In this document: piece by piece, positions 22,977 to 31,322 of the stretch
How the letters are laid out: each line of letters opens with the position of its first letter
Position numbering within the stretch: the first letter of the stretch is position 1
Origin: a virus
Length of the DNA stretch: 52,453 nucleotides
Reading direction: 5' to 3' (one strand)
IMG/VR virus record: IMGVR_UViG_3300042546_000489
Coordinates: 1-52,453 of that record
Made by a program: the position numbers and the translations under genes
The notes under the pieces: model-generated
Told to the model about the DNA's origin: nothing
Seen by the model: only the letters and a program-made list of their open reading frames with translations
Database searches by the model: none

Positions 22977-23858
22977 ATGACGACGATGATTGCGAACAAC
23001 GTGGCGGATCGCGTGCGTTCTGCGTTCGGTTTCAGCGTGGACAAGTTCCCGCTCTCGGGACCGGATGGTATGCGGACGCCGTTCTACGGGCTCTTCAAGA
23101 GCGACGACGGCGCGGCGGTCGGATACGGATCGGTCAGCGATCGATACGAGCCGCACACGACCGACGATGTGCTGGCCCTCGTCGAGGCTGCTGGGCATGC
23201 GTTCGATGGCGTGGCCGACGTGAAGTGTCATTTCGACCACGGTCACTACGTCTCGATTCAGCCGAGCAAGGAGCAGCGGCTCGCGGTGTACGGCACAGCC
23301 GACAACGTGTTTCCGCGCATCGTGATCGACGCGGGCTACGGTGGGCAGGCGTTCCGGGCCTCGCTCGGTCTGTACCGCGACCTGTGCCGCAACATGATGA
23401 TCCTGCGGCAGGCCGAGGGCACGACCGTGTCGATCCGGCACACGTCGAGCCTGAGACTCCAGATGGACGAGCTCGTCACGACGTTCGCTTCGCTGGAGCA
23501 GACGTGGGGCAACCTGCAGACGGTCGTGCAGCAGATGGCGAACCGCGAGGTTCGCATGGTCGAGTTCCTCAATGCCGTCTACGGAGAGCCGAAGAGCGAC
23601 GAGGGGCGGTCGGTGACGATCCACCGCAACCGCACCGAGGCGATATTCCGGCGACTCCAGAGCGAGCGGGTTCGCACCGGTCGCGGCACGATGGGCAACG
23701 ACTTTGTCGTGACCGGCTGGGATGCGTTCAACGCCGTGCAAGGGTTCGTCCAGCACGACGCGACGCGACGCGGACGACCGACCGAAATGGAGCGGATCAT
23801 CAGCGCGCTGCACGACACGAAGGTCGCAGCCGCCGAGCGAATCGCTCTCGCACTCTGA
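22977..23858 (+). CDS. DUF932 phage/plasmid-like protein
   Basis: A 293-aa protein fitting DUF932 (PF06067; TIGR03299-like), common in phages and plasmids near replication genes. Recognisable blocks are PFYGLFKSDDGAAVGYGSVS, DRYEPHTTDDVLALVEAAGH, RASLGLYRDLCRNMMIL and FNAVQGFVQHDATRRGR. Biochemical role is unknown; association with replication or recombination modules is established by co-occurrence. AACGGAGGAC precedes the ATG. A strong terminator follows, so the P2 transcript may end here. Confidence 0.8.
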   Translation: MTTMIANNVADRVRSAFGFSVDKFPLSGPDGMRTPFYGLFKSDDGAAVGYGSVSDRYEPHTTDDVLALVEAAGHAFDGVADVKCHFDHGHYVSIQPSKEQRLAVYGTADNVFPRIVIDAGYGGQAFRASLGLYRDLCRNMMILRQAEGTTVSIRHTSSLRLQMDELVTTFASLEQTWGNLQTVVQQMANREVRMVEFLNAVYGEPKSDEGRSVTIHRNRTEAIFRRLQSERVRTGRGTMGNDFVVTGWDAFNAVQGFVQHDATRRGRPTEMERIISALHDTKVAAAERIALAL

Positions 23859-23882
23859 CCGTGGCTTAGTCCACCACGGTTC

Positions 23883-23935
23883 GCCCGGCGGGAGCGGGTT
23901 TCCTCCGTTCTCCCGCCCCGCCGGGCTCTTTCTTT
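23883..23935 (+). terminator. Strong rho-independent terminator
   Basis: GCCCGGCGGGAGCGGG (23883-23898) pairs with CCCGCCCCGCCGGGC (23912-23926), 15 pairs with one bulged A, followed by TCTTTCTTT. A smaller hairpin, ACCGTGG/CCACGGT (23858-23880), precedes it. Confidence 0.88.
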
Positions 23936-23964
23936 CAAACGAACGGACGCAGGGAGTGCGAGTC

Positions 23965-24240
23965 ATGTTTCGGGTCTACGTGTTCGTGTCGTCTTACGAC
24001 CAGCAGGTCATCGCGCACATCAGCGAAGTCGAGCCGGTCGAGTGGCAGGGCAAGACGATGTATCGGGATCTCGCCACAGGCCGAGTCGATCCGAACTACG
24101 GGCGTGAGGACGAGCCCGTGTTCGCCACGAGAGAGGAAGCCGTTGCCGAAGCGATCGCAGGGCTCGGGCGTCTCGAAGAGCAGTTCGCGGCGGCCTGCCG
24201 CAGCAAGATCGAAGAGTTGCAGACGGAGGTGGCAGCGTGA
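23965..24240 (+). CDS. Hypothetical replication-region protein
   Basis: A 91-aa protein beginning FRVYVFVSSYDQQVIAHISE and ending in a Glu-rich helix (LEEQFAAACRSKIEELQTEV). AGGGAG lies 10 bases upstream. It is the first gene after a terminator, so a promoter should lie in 23936-23964 or readthrough must occur; I see no clear one. Function is unknown. Confidence 0.5.
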   Translation: MFRVYVFVSSYDQQVIAHISEVEPVEWQGKTMYRDLATGRVDPNYGREDEPVFATREEAVAEAIAGLGRLEEQFAAACRSKIEELQTEVAA

Positions 24241-24521
24241 ACTGGCATGTCAAGACCGGCGAGCGTTCGGTTCTCGGCGTCGGCTCGGCGATCGACATCG
24301 TCGTCGGGCGATTGGAGTACCTCGTCCAACACGGCAGTAGGTGCAACCAAGAGAAGCTGCTCGGCGAGGCGATCGAGTACGCGAGGTTGCTGCGCGGGTG
24401 GATTCGCGAGCACGAGCCGAGGGTAGAGCTCAAGCAGTGGACGTGCGACGGAAGCATCGAGTCGCAGAGTCGGCAGGTGCTTCGCGCTGGTGGCAAGGCT
24501 GGCCCGATGAGCGACGGTTGA
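24237..24521 (+). CDS. Hypothetical helical protein
   Basis: A 94-aa protein with the helical core VGSAIDIVVGRLEYLVQHGS. The GTG start overlaps the previous stop and has GGAGG nearby. No motif is recognised. It is 15 bases upstream of the helicase gene and probably co-transcribed. Confidence 0.5.
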   Translation: MNWHVKTGERSVLGVGSAIDIVVGRLEYLVQHGSRCNQEKLLGEAIEYARLLRGWIREHEPRVELKQWTCDGSIESQSRQVLRAGGKAGPMSDG

Positions 24522-24536
24522 AAAAGGAGAAGAGCA

Positions 24537-25949
24537 ATGAGTTGGCACGACTCGTTCGATCGCATGAAGCGGCGTCCGCATCTGCTCGTCGTCTGCCCGC
24601 AAGCCGTTGCACCGGCCTGGGGGCGCGTCGTCGAGGCTGCGACGCGAGGTGAGTTGGCCGCGTGGTCGCATCAGTCGCAGGCTGCGGCGTGGTACGCCGA
24701 GCGGCACGCCGGAATGCTCGCGATGGATATGGGCACCGGCAAGACGTTCGCGGCCCTGCTGGCCCTCGACGCGATGCGGCATCCGCTGGTCTATCTCGAC
24801 CTGTCCCGTGGCACGGGCAAGCAGCGAGCCGAGCGGCTGCAGTCCGCCTTGTCGGTCGCGGGCGGGAAGTGCCTCGTCGTCGTGACGAACTACGAGTCGA
24901 TCTGGCGGTCGGCTCTGGCTCCGACGATCGAGTTGGTCAAGTGGGCGGCGATCGTGCTGGACGAGTCGCATCGGATCAAGGCACCGGGCGGTGCCGCGAG
25001 TCGATATCTCGCGAGGCTCGCTGCGAAGCAGCCGCATGCGAGGAGGCTGTGCCTCACCGGGACGCCGATGCCGCACTGGCCGCTCGACCTGTACGGGCAG
25101 TTTCGGTTCCTCGATCCGCAGGTGTACGGCACTTCGTTCGCGAGGATGCGTGCTCGATTCGCCGAGTGTGACACGAGGTTTCCATCGAAGGTGAAGTATT
25201 GGAAAAACCAAGACGAGTTGACCGCGAAGCTCGACGCGCACTCGTTCCGCGTCACGGCAGACGAGGTGCTCGACCTGCCCGAGGCGATTCATGAGACGTT
25301 GCCGGTGGAGTTGTCGCCGAAGGTTCAGCGGTTCTATCGGTCGCTCGAATCGGAGATGGTCGCGGAGATCGAGTCTGGGACGGTCACGGCGGCGAACGCG
25401 CTCACGAAGCTCCTGCGGATGCAGCAGGCGACCGGCGGATATGCCCGCATCGACGGCAGTGCGGAGGTCGTGCCGATCGACGGCACGCCAGCGAAGCGGA
25501 TGGTGCTGGCCGATCGTCTCGAAGACCTGCCGGTGACCGAGCCGGTAGTCGTGTTCTGCCGGTTTCGCTCCGACCTCGAAGACGTTGCCGCCGTGGCACG
25601 CGAGTTGGGACGCGAGTACGCCGAGGTATCCGGCGAGCGGAAAGACCTCGAACGGTGGCAGCGAGGCGACGCGGTGATTCTCGGCGTGCAGATGCAGTCA
25701 GGAGGCGTTGGCATCGACTGCTCGCGTGCCGCTTACGCCTTCTACTACTCGCTCGGCTTCAGCCTGGGCGACTACGAGCAGAGTCTGGCACGGCTGCGGC
25801 GACCGGGGCAGACGCGATGCGTGCGTTACTACCACCTCGTCTGTGAAGGCACGGTGGACGCGCAGGTGTATGCAGCACTACGGGAGCGTCGGCACGTCGT
25901 CGAGGCAGTGCTGCAACGGTTGACGCCGAGACAGGAGTCGGTGGCATGA
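24537..25949 (+). CDS. SNF2-like superfamily 2 helicase with displaced motif Ia
   Basis: A 470-aa ATP-dependent DNA translocase. Motifs: Q-like HQSQAAAW (45-52), Walker A DMGTGKT (64-70), TNYES (117-121), DESH (142-145), TGTP (174-177), then C-terminal QMQSGGVGIDCSRA (motif V) and EQSLARLRRPGQ (motif VI). Oddly, LLVVCPQAVAPAW, which looks like the motif Ia strand normally found after Walker A, lies at residues 16-28, before it; the usual place is taken by PLVYLDLSRGTGKQRAERLQ. AAGGAG precedes the ATG. Likely role in replication fork processing or DNA rearrangement. Confidence 0.85.
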   Translation: MSWHDSFDRMKRRPHLLVVCPQAVAPAWGRVVEAATRGELAAWSHQSQAAAWYAERHAGMLAMDMGTGKTFAALLALDAMRHPLVYLDLSRGTGKQRAERLQSALSVAGGKCLVVVTNYESIWRSALAPTIELVKWAAIVLDESHRIKAPGGAASRYLARLAAKQPHARRLCLTGTPMPHWPLDLYGQFRFLDPQVYGTSFARMRARFAECDTRFPSKVKYWKNQDELTAKLDAHSFRVTADEVLDLPEAIHETLPVELSPKVQRFYRSLESEMVAEIESGTVTAANALTKLLRMQQATGGYARIDGSAEVVPIDGTPAKRMVLADRLEDLPVTEPVVVFCRFRSDLEDVAAVARELGREYAEVSGERKDLERWQRGDAVILGVQMQSGGVGIDCSRAAYAFYYSLGFSLGDYEQSLARLRRPGQTRCVRYYHLVCEGTVDAQVYAALRERRHVVEAVLQRLTPRQESVA

Positions 25950-26404
25950 GCACTAGATTTGAAGACGAGATCGACGGACAGCACGAACAATCCATGCAGT
26001 TGTCGAAACTGCTGGAGCGCGTGGCCGAGTTGCAGGACGCCAAGGACCGCATCTCGGCGGAACTGGCGAAGGTGAGCAAGGAACTGAAAGGCGTGGAGTC
26101 GCTCGCCGTCGAGCAGTTGTCGCTCTCGGGCCTCGACGGCGTGCGTGCGGCGGGCAAGTCGTGGTTCGTGCGGGAGTTCTTCGCGGTGTCGATTCCGACT
26201 GAGAACAAGGAGCGGGTGCTGGAGATCGCCAGCGAAGCCTGCCCCGAGCTCGTGTCGGTCAACACGGCGAGCTTGAAGAGTTGGTTGCTGGAGGAGCGGC
26301 GCGGACAGGACGGCACCGAAGGCGGGCTGGCCGAGGGCACGCCGTTCGAGGGTTTGATTTCGGAGTTCCGTGAGATGCGGCTGTCGCATCGCACGCTCGG
26401 TTGA
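25946..26404 (+). CDS. Coiled-coil protein of replication operon
   Basis: A 152-aa protein. Residues 10-52 form a coiled coil (LERVAELQDAKDRISAELAK); a middle domain (GKSWFVREFFAVSIPTENKE) and a flexible acidic end follow. It overlaps the helicase stop and ends at the TGATTGTTCGG element. A structural or loading partner of the helicase is possible on context; no family is recognised. Confidence 0.5.
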   Translation: MSTRFEDEIDGQHEQSMQLSKLLERVAELQDAKDRISAELAKVSKELKGVESLAVEQLSLSGLDGVRAAGKSWFVREFFAVSIPTENKERVLEIASEACPELVSVNTASLKSWLLEERRGQDGTEGGLAEGTPFEGLISEFREMRLSHRTLG

Positions 26405-26416
26405 TTGTTCGGGTAT
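26402..26416 (+). repeat. Stop-linked element, copy 5
   Basis: TGATTGTTCGGGTAT, where TGA is the stop of the coiled-coil gene. The next leader is AAAGAAAGGAG rather than AACGGAGGAC. Confidence 0.62.
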
Positions 26417-26447
26417 CGTTTCTATCCTCAAAGAAAGGAGTGCCACG

Positions 26448-27209
26448 ATGGCACCGACAGGTGAGTTGATTACTGGGACGGACTCCAAGTTCCTCGCGCT
26501 GCGTCCCGACTCGGACGTGCGCGAGGCTCTGATGGCGAACCTGGGACCGGGCGAGACGCTCAACGCGTCGGACCTGCCCCGTGTGCCGACGCCCGCTGGC
26601 GGAGGCAAAGTCTGGAGTTGGATGGACAGCGGCAACAACGAGCAGAGTGCCAAGTCCATCGACGGCGTGCTCGTCTACTACGGCGTGCGTGGCACGCTGT
26701 GGGGATCGGAGGAACCGCAGGGCAAGGTGTCTCCGGTGCTCGTCTCGTATGACCTCATGACTGCGGTCAGGGTCAACGACGACATCGGCGACCTCGACGA
26801 GGATGCGTTGGAGTCGTGTCGCGTTGGCGACCGGCTCTATGACTGGACGAGGCTTCCGTACAACCAGTACGGCACGAGCAAGTCCGGTCGCGGCAAGCGG
26901 TGCAAGGAGAGCAGGCTGCTCGCCGTGCTGCGGCAGGACGAGGCGTGGCCGCTGCTGGTCACGGCTGGGCCGGGGTCGCTGAAGACTGTGACGCCGTTCG
27001 TGAAGCGGCTTCCGGTGCCGCACTTCCGCGCGGTGGTCAGCCTGACGCTCGACCGGGTTGAAAACGCGGGCGGCCAGCCCTACTCGCAGATCGTGCCGAA
27101 GCTCACCGGCACGCTCTCGAAGGAGGAAGGCGAGATCGTGAAGCGGCTCTACACGGTGCCGCTGTCCCGCGTGGCGACTCAGATCGACGTGACGCAGGAA
27201 GCGTCGTAG
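26448..27209 (+). CDS. Replication-region protein, possible ssDNA-binding function
   Basis: A 253-aa protein with a mixed beta pattern (SKSIDGVLVYYGVRGTLWG-like core, then SPVLVSYDLMTAVRVNDDIG), a basic loop (KSGRGKRCKESRL) and a conserved-looking end (YSQIVPKLTGTLSKEEGEIV). I do not recognise the family. Placement between helicase and Prim-Pol, and a beta core with basic loops, would suit a single-strand DNA-binding or annealing protein, but this is conjecture. ATG 26448 follows GAAAGGAG. Confidence 0.5.
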   Translation: MAPTGELITGTDSKFLALRPDSDVREALMANLGPGETLNASDLPRVPTPAGGGKVWSWMDSGNNEQSAKSIDGVLVYYGVRGTLWGSEEPQGKVSPVLVSYDLMTAVRVNDDIGDLDEDALESCRVGDRLYDWTRLPYNQYGTSKSGRGKRCKESRLLAVLRQDEAWPLLVTAGPGSLKTVTPFVKRLPVPHFRAVVSLTLDRVENAGGQPYSQIVPKLTGTLSKEEGEIVKRLYTVPLSRVATQIDVTQEAS

Positions 27210-27237
27210 TCAGGGATCGGCTCGTCGGTCGCATGTA

Positions 27238-27267
27238 CCCCCCGCCGCGTGGAGACGCGGCGGGGGG
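27238..27267 (+). terminator. 13-bp hairpin before the Prim-Pol gene
   Basis: CCCCCCGCCGCGT (27238-27250) pairs perfectly with ACGCGGCGGGGGG (27255-27267) around GGAG. CTCTCATC follows instead of a T-run, so it may reduce rather than end transcription. The stem ends 14 bases before the Prim-Pol ribosome site. Confidence 0.65.
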
Positions 27268-27289
27268 GCTCTCATCACACGGAGGAATC

Positions 27290-29008
27290 ATGACCACGTC
27301 GATTGTGAACGTCGCGCTTTCGTACGCGGCGCGAGGATGGAAGTTGGTGCCGCTCTACGGCGTCACCGAGCCAAAGGTCTGCACTTGCTGGAAAGGCAAG
27401 GACTGCGGGACGCCGGGCAAGCACCCGGCAGGAGGAGACGGCTGGCAACTGCACGCATCGGACGACGAGGAGACGATCCTGTCGTGGTTTCAGGGCAACA
27501 AGCCGGTCAACATTGGAGTCCTGCTCGGGCCTGCGTCTGGCGTCGTGGACGTTGAGCTTGACGACGACGATGCGAAGGCGGCGTGGGAGTCGCTCGGCCT
27601 GGGTGAAGTCTGGACGCCGACGTATCGCGCCGGTCGTGGTCCGCATCGGCTGTTCCGCTGGGACGAGGGTCTGCCTGCGGTGCAGGTGCGCAAGCCGCTC
27701 GGCATCGAGGTTCGTATCGGCAACGGCGGCAAGGCGGCGCAGTCGGTGCTGCCGCCGAGTCGGCACCATACCGGCGTCTACTACGATTGGGTTCCGGGAC
27801 TGTCGCCGGACGACGTGGAATTGGCACCGCTTCCTGAGAAGTTGGTCGCCCTGCTCTGGAATGACGACGGCAGCGGGCAACTGCGGACGAGCGTAGCGAG
27901 GTCGCCAGCGCGCGAGGTGCTGCACCGCGACGTGAAGACCGGAGAGCGGAACAACGAACTGCACCGCTTCGCCGTCTCGGAGGCGTTTCGTGCGGGGCCG
28001 AACCTCGACGATGAGCGAGAGCAGCAAGACCTGCTGCTCAAGTTGCGTGCCGTCAACGTCGTGATGTGCAAGCCGCCGCTCGAAGACTCCGAGATTGTGG
28101 CGGTCTATCGCTCGGCGATCTCGTGGGTGCGAAAGAACCGATCGGCAGGCGTGGACGAGCGGGCCGCGATCGCGGCGGCGGCGACGATCGCGCCTACTCC
28201 GCGCAACACCGGGGCTGCGATTCCGACGCAGGGATGGCAGCGGGTGTTCACGGAGATCGGGCTTTCGTTCGCACCGCTCGTGCCGGATTCCGGCAGCGAT
28301 CCCGAGTGGGGGCCGGGCGAATGGCGGCTGACGGTCGTCCACTCCGACCCACTGGAGTACCGGCTGCACGTTCCCGCGTGGCGTCAGCACACAGCCGACG
28401 GCACGGGCAACGTGTCACTGACGGTGGATCAGTACCGCTCTGCTACGAAGACGGCGGCGCAGGTGCTGGCCGCGACGGGTACGGTGATGCTCGACGATGA
28501 TCCGAAGCGGTGGAAGAAAATCTGGGACGGCGGCTACAAGGTCGTGGACTCCCGCGACGACGACGGCAAGGCACGCACGAGTCACACGGCTCGCGGCGTC
28601 AAGGCGAAGCTCTTGGACAACCCGTCCCACGAGCAGCCAGGAGCATCGAGCCTGCGGTACGTGCTCCTGGCTACATGGCTTTACGACCGGCTGTCGCAGG
28701 CGTCGCAGCCGTCGGACGACGACGTACCCGATCCGACCGGACGGGCGTCGTGGCGGCAGGACGGCACGCTCTGGTTCGCCTGGGGCAAAGTCTGGGAGGA
28801 CATCGAGCGGCAGCACCGGGTGAACGACGGTGAGCGGATTGCCCTCAAGAGGCGTCTGCTGGCCCGTATCGGAGGCGATCGGGACTTCACCCACCGGGAA
28901 CACCGTCATCTCGGAGGAGCCCGCAAATCGTACGTGGTGTGGTCTCGGAGGGAGTTCGCTGTGCTGGAGGAGATGGCGGCTACGGAGCGTGCCGAGGGCG
29001 TTGTATAG
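27290..29008 (+). CDS. Bifunctional primase-polymerase (Prim-Pol)
   Basis: A 572-aa protein. The N-terminal 190 residues match the Prim-Pol domain (PF09250): GWKLVPLYG, a GKHPAGG-type loop, then the catalytic acidic pair in SGVVDVELDDDDA, and VLPPSRHHTG near the third metal and nucleotide site. A cysteine pair (VCTCWKGKDCGTPGKH) may bind zinc. A helical primase C-terminal region follows (RNNELHRFAVSEAFRAG ... LEDSEIVAVYRSAISWV), then about 250 residues ending in a winged-helix-like region (LKRRLLARIGGDRDF). It should make primers for replication. GGAGGA lies 5 bases before ATG 27290. No DNA polymerase gene is seen, so host polymerase is probably used. Confidence 0.85.
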   Translation: MTTSIVNVALSYAARGWKLVPLYGVTEPKVCTCWKGKDCGTPGKHPAGGDGWQLHASDDEETILSWFQGNKPVNIGVLLGPASGVVDVELDDDDAKAAWESLGLGEVWTPTYRAGRGPHRLFRWDEGLPAVQVRKPLGIEVRIGNGGKAAQSVLPPSRHHTGVYYDWVPGLSPDDVELAPLPEKLVALLWNDDGSGQLRTSVARSPAREVLHRDVKTGERNNELHRFAVSEAFRAGPNLDDEREQQDLLLKLRAVNVVMCKPPLEDSEIVAVYRSAISWVRKNRSAGVDERAAIAAAATIAPTPRNTGAAIPTQGWQRVFTEIGLSFAPLVPDSGSDPEWGPGEWRLTVVHSDPLEYRLHVPAWRQHTADGTGNVSLTVDQYRSATKTAAQVLAATGTVMLDDDPKRWKKIWDGGYKVVDSRDDDGKARTSHTARGVKAKLLDNPSHEQPGASSLRYVLLATWLYDRLSQASQPSDDDVPDPTGRASWRQDGTLWFAWGKVWEDIERQHRVNDGERIALKRRLLARIGGDRDFTHREHRHLGGARKSYVVWSRREFAVLEEMAATERAEGVV

Positions 29009-29130
29009 GAAAAAAATACATACCCTCTGAGGCTTCGCGGCAGTTCGTTTTTCCCGTCAACGTGCGTTTGGTGCCGTAAAACGCGGCACCAAACGTGCCG
29101 TGAAAAACCGCGAGAAAACGGTTTTTGGAA
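28998..29130 (+). repeat. Structured non-coding element, copy B
   Basis: This begins at the Prim-Pol stop and shares words and spacing with copy A. A perfect 12-bp hairpin (CGTTTGGTGCCG 29065-29076 with CGGCACCAAACG 29084-29095) is followed by AAAAACCG/CGGTTTTT, which would terminate in either direction. It fills most of the gap before the UvrD-like gene. Confidence 0.6.
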
Positions 29131-29181
29131 CCAAAAAAAGATCGTGTCAACTTTTTGTATGACTCCTGCGAGGGGGTGCCT

Positions 29182-30831
29182 GTGAAGATAGCGAGACTGA
29201 TCGGTGCCGCTGGCAGCGGAAAGACGACCGAGTTGTTGCGGATCATGGAGGGAGCCCTGCCGCAGTTAGGCAACGACCCTCTACGCCTTGGATTCGCGAG
29301 CTTCACGCGGGCGGCGCGGGCCGAGGCGGTCGGGCGGGCGAGCGTGGCGTGGGGCGTCGATCCGAGCCTGCTGGAGGGCCGTGGTTGGTTCCGCACCGTG
29401 CATTCGACCTGCAAGCGATGCTTGGAGGTGCAGCCGGGGCAACTGATCGGCGACACGCAGAAGGACTTGGAGTGGATCAGCAACGTGCTCGGCGTGCGGC
29501 TCTCGACGGAGTTGGACGACGAGGTCGGAAGGCAGCGGTTCATCGGCGATCCGGTCGTCTCTGCCTCGCTCAACTGCTGGTCGCTGTGCCGGTCGTCGCT
29601 GATGCCTCTAGACGAGGTCGTGAGGCGGATGCGATCCGTGGATGACGACGTTCCCGACTATGCGGCGATTGTTCGCATATCCGAACGGTACGAGATGGCG
29701 AAGCGCGTCGAAGATCGGCTCGACTTCACCGACCTGCTGACGCGATTCGCTGGACTGCGTGTCGATCCTTCCAGCGGCATCTCCCGCGTCGAGCCGGAAG
29801 GTTACTTGCCGCCCGTCGAGGCGTGGCTGTTCGACGAGCAGCAGGACGCGAGTCCGCTGCTCGACATCGTGTGCAAGCGTCTCGTGACGGCACCGAGCGT
29901 GAAGTGGTGCTACGTCGTCGGCGATCCGTTCCAGGCGATCTACGGCTTCGCAGGATCGTCGGCGGATTGCTTCCTCGGCTGGCCCGCCGCGAAGGAACGG
30001 ACCATGCCGAAGTCCTACCGCTGCCCTGCTCCGATTCTTGAGCTCGGCGAGCGGTGCTTGCGGAGGATGAAGCGTGGCTACTTCGATCGCGGCGTCGCGC
30101 CAGCGGATCATGTCGGGTGCGTTTTCGAGGCCGATGACCTCGAAAAACCGATCAGCATCGCCAATCCGAATGAGGACTGGCTTTTTTTAGCGCGTACTAA
30201 CTACCACGCAAAACGCATGATCGCAGCCCTGCACGTGGCCGGAAAGCCGTGCCGCTGGGTGAAGTCGCCCGACGGAGCGACGAACCGAGGCGACGGGCTC
30301 AAGGCGCTCTTCGCGCTGGAGCGAGACGAACCGATCAGTGGCAAGCAGTGGGCGCACGCTCTCGAACTTCTGCCGACGACGAACAAGGACAAGCAGCCGA
30401 TTCTGACACGCGGCACAAAGACGCGCTGGGCGAAGGAACACTGCGACGATTGGGACACGATCTTCGCGTCCGACCTTTCCAGCGTCGGCGTCGCCGAGGC
30501 TGGCATCGATGCGATCCGGTCTGGCTCGTGGTGCTCGCTGGTTGATCGCGGTGAGCAGTGGCGGCGGCAGGCCGTGACGTGGGGGGCCGAACTCGCGGCG
30601 AACCCACGCATCCGCGTCGGAACGATTCATTCGGTCAAAGGTGCCGAAGCCGACAACGTCGCCGTGCTGACCACGATCGGCTCCCGCGTCGAGCAGGGCA
30701 TGGAGAACCCTGACCAAGCAGACGAGGAGCACCGCATCGCCTACGTCGCCGTGACGCGTGCGAGACGGAATCTGTACGTCGTGAACGAGGGCAAGGCCGG
30801 AAGGCGGGTGCCACGCATGGAGGTGCTATGA
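29182..30831 (+). CDS. UvrD/Rep-type superfamily 1 helicase
   Basis: A 549-aa SF1A helicase. Motifs in order: Walker A GAAGSGKTT, LGFASFTRAARAEA (Ia), RTVHSTCKR, the Walker B variant AWLFDEQQDASP, VVGDPFQAIYGFAG (III), PKSYRCPAPI (IV), GTIHSVKGAEADNV (V) and RIAYVAVTRARRNL (VI). It should unwind DNA 3' to 5' using ATP. The frame opens at 29125, but GTG 29182 with a GAGGGGG upstream is the likelier start. It overlaps the following nuclease gene. Together with the SNF2-like protein it gives the phage two helicases. Confidence 0.85.
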   Translation: MKIARLIGAAGSGKTTELLRIMEGALPQLGNDPLRLGFASFTRAARAEAVGRASVAWGVDPSLLEGRGWFRTVHSTCKRCLEVQPGQLIGDTQKDLEWISNVLGVRLSTELDDEVGRQRFIGDPVVSASLNCWSLCRSSLMPLDEVVRRMRSVDDDVPDYAAIVRISERYEMAKRVEDRLDFTDLLTRFAGLRVDPSSGISRVEPEGYLPPVEAWLFDEQQDASPLLDIVCKRLVTAPSVKWCYVVGDPFQAIYGFAGSSADCFLGWPAAKERTMPKSYRCPAPILELGERCLRRMKRGYFDRGVAPADHVGCVFEADDLEKPISIANPNEDWLFLARTNYHAKRMIAALHVAGKPCRWVKSPDGATNRGDGLKALFALERDEPISGKQWAHALELLPTTNKDKQPILTRGTKTRWAKEHCDDWDTIFASDLSSVGVAEAGIDAIRSGSWCSLVDRGEQWRRQAVTWGAELAANPRIRVGTIHSVKGAEADNVAVLTTIGSRVEQGMENPDQADEEHRIAYVAVTRARRNLYVVNEGKAGRRVPRMEVL

Positions 30832-31322
30832 ATCGACGAGCAAGGAGGCTCGAAGCGCTTTTGACCGAAATACGCGAAGAAGTGCTGTGCTGGGACTCAA
30901 ACCACAAAGGAAAGCGATGGGAGTCCGATTTCGCTGCTGCGTGCCGCGAGCGCGGGCTGTGCGTTGAAGAACCACAAGGCCGCGAAGACTTGCGAGTGAA
31001 CGGACTCAAAGTGCAGTGCAAACATATTGACCAAGTACAAAAAAGCGGACGCATCGACATCACCAATCGCATCCCGGTGAAGTCGAATGGAGGGCTGCGA
31101 GGCTATGTGACTTCTGAATGCGACGTGCTGGCGCTCAAGCACGAAGACGAGCTGTTTCTCGTTCCATCGACAACGCTGTGCGACGACAACGGAATCATTC
31201 AGAAGAGCGTCTATCCGTCTTCGCTACGACGGTTCCTGGACTACTGGGAGGTGTTCGAGACGGGATACGAACCGCCGCGCGTCGCTGTTCAAAATTGGCT
31301 TTTTGACGTTGAGGAATCATGA
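30828..31322 (+). CDS. PD-(D/E)XK endonuclease-like protein
   Basis: A 164-aa protein with a restriction-like nuclease core: Glu in GKRWESDFAAACRERG, Asp in GREDLRVNGL, then KVQCKHI (QxK) and a further SGRIDITNRIPVKS segment. This follows the E-D-QxK order of the PD-(D/E)XK fold. Base use is lower in GC than neighbours (31021-31080 is 45% G+C), so it may be newly acquired. The ATG overlaps the helicase stop. It probably resolves or degrades DNA during replication or recombination; the target is unknown. Confidence 0.65.
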   Translation: MNRRARRLEALLTEIREEVLCWDSNHKGKRWESDFAAACRERGLCVEEPQGREDLRVNGLKVQCKHIDQVQKSGRIDITNRIPVKSNGGLRGYVTSECDVLALKHEDELFLVPSTTLCDDNGIIQKSVYPSSLRRFLDYWEVFETGYEPPRVAVQNWLFDVEES

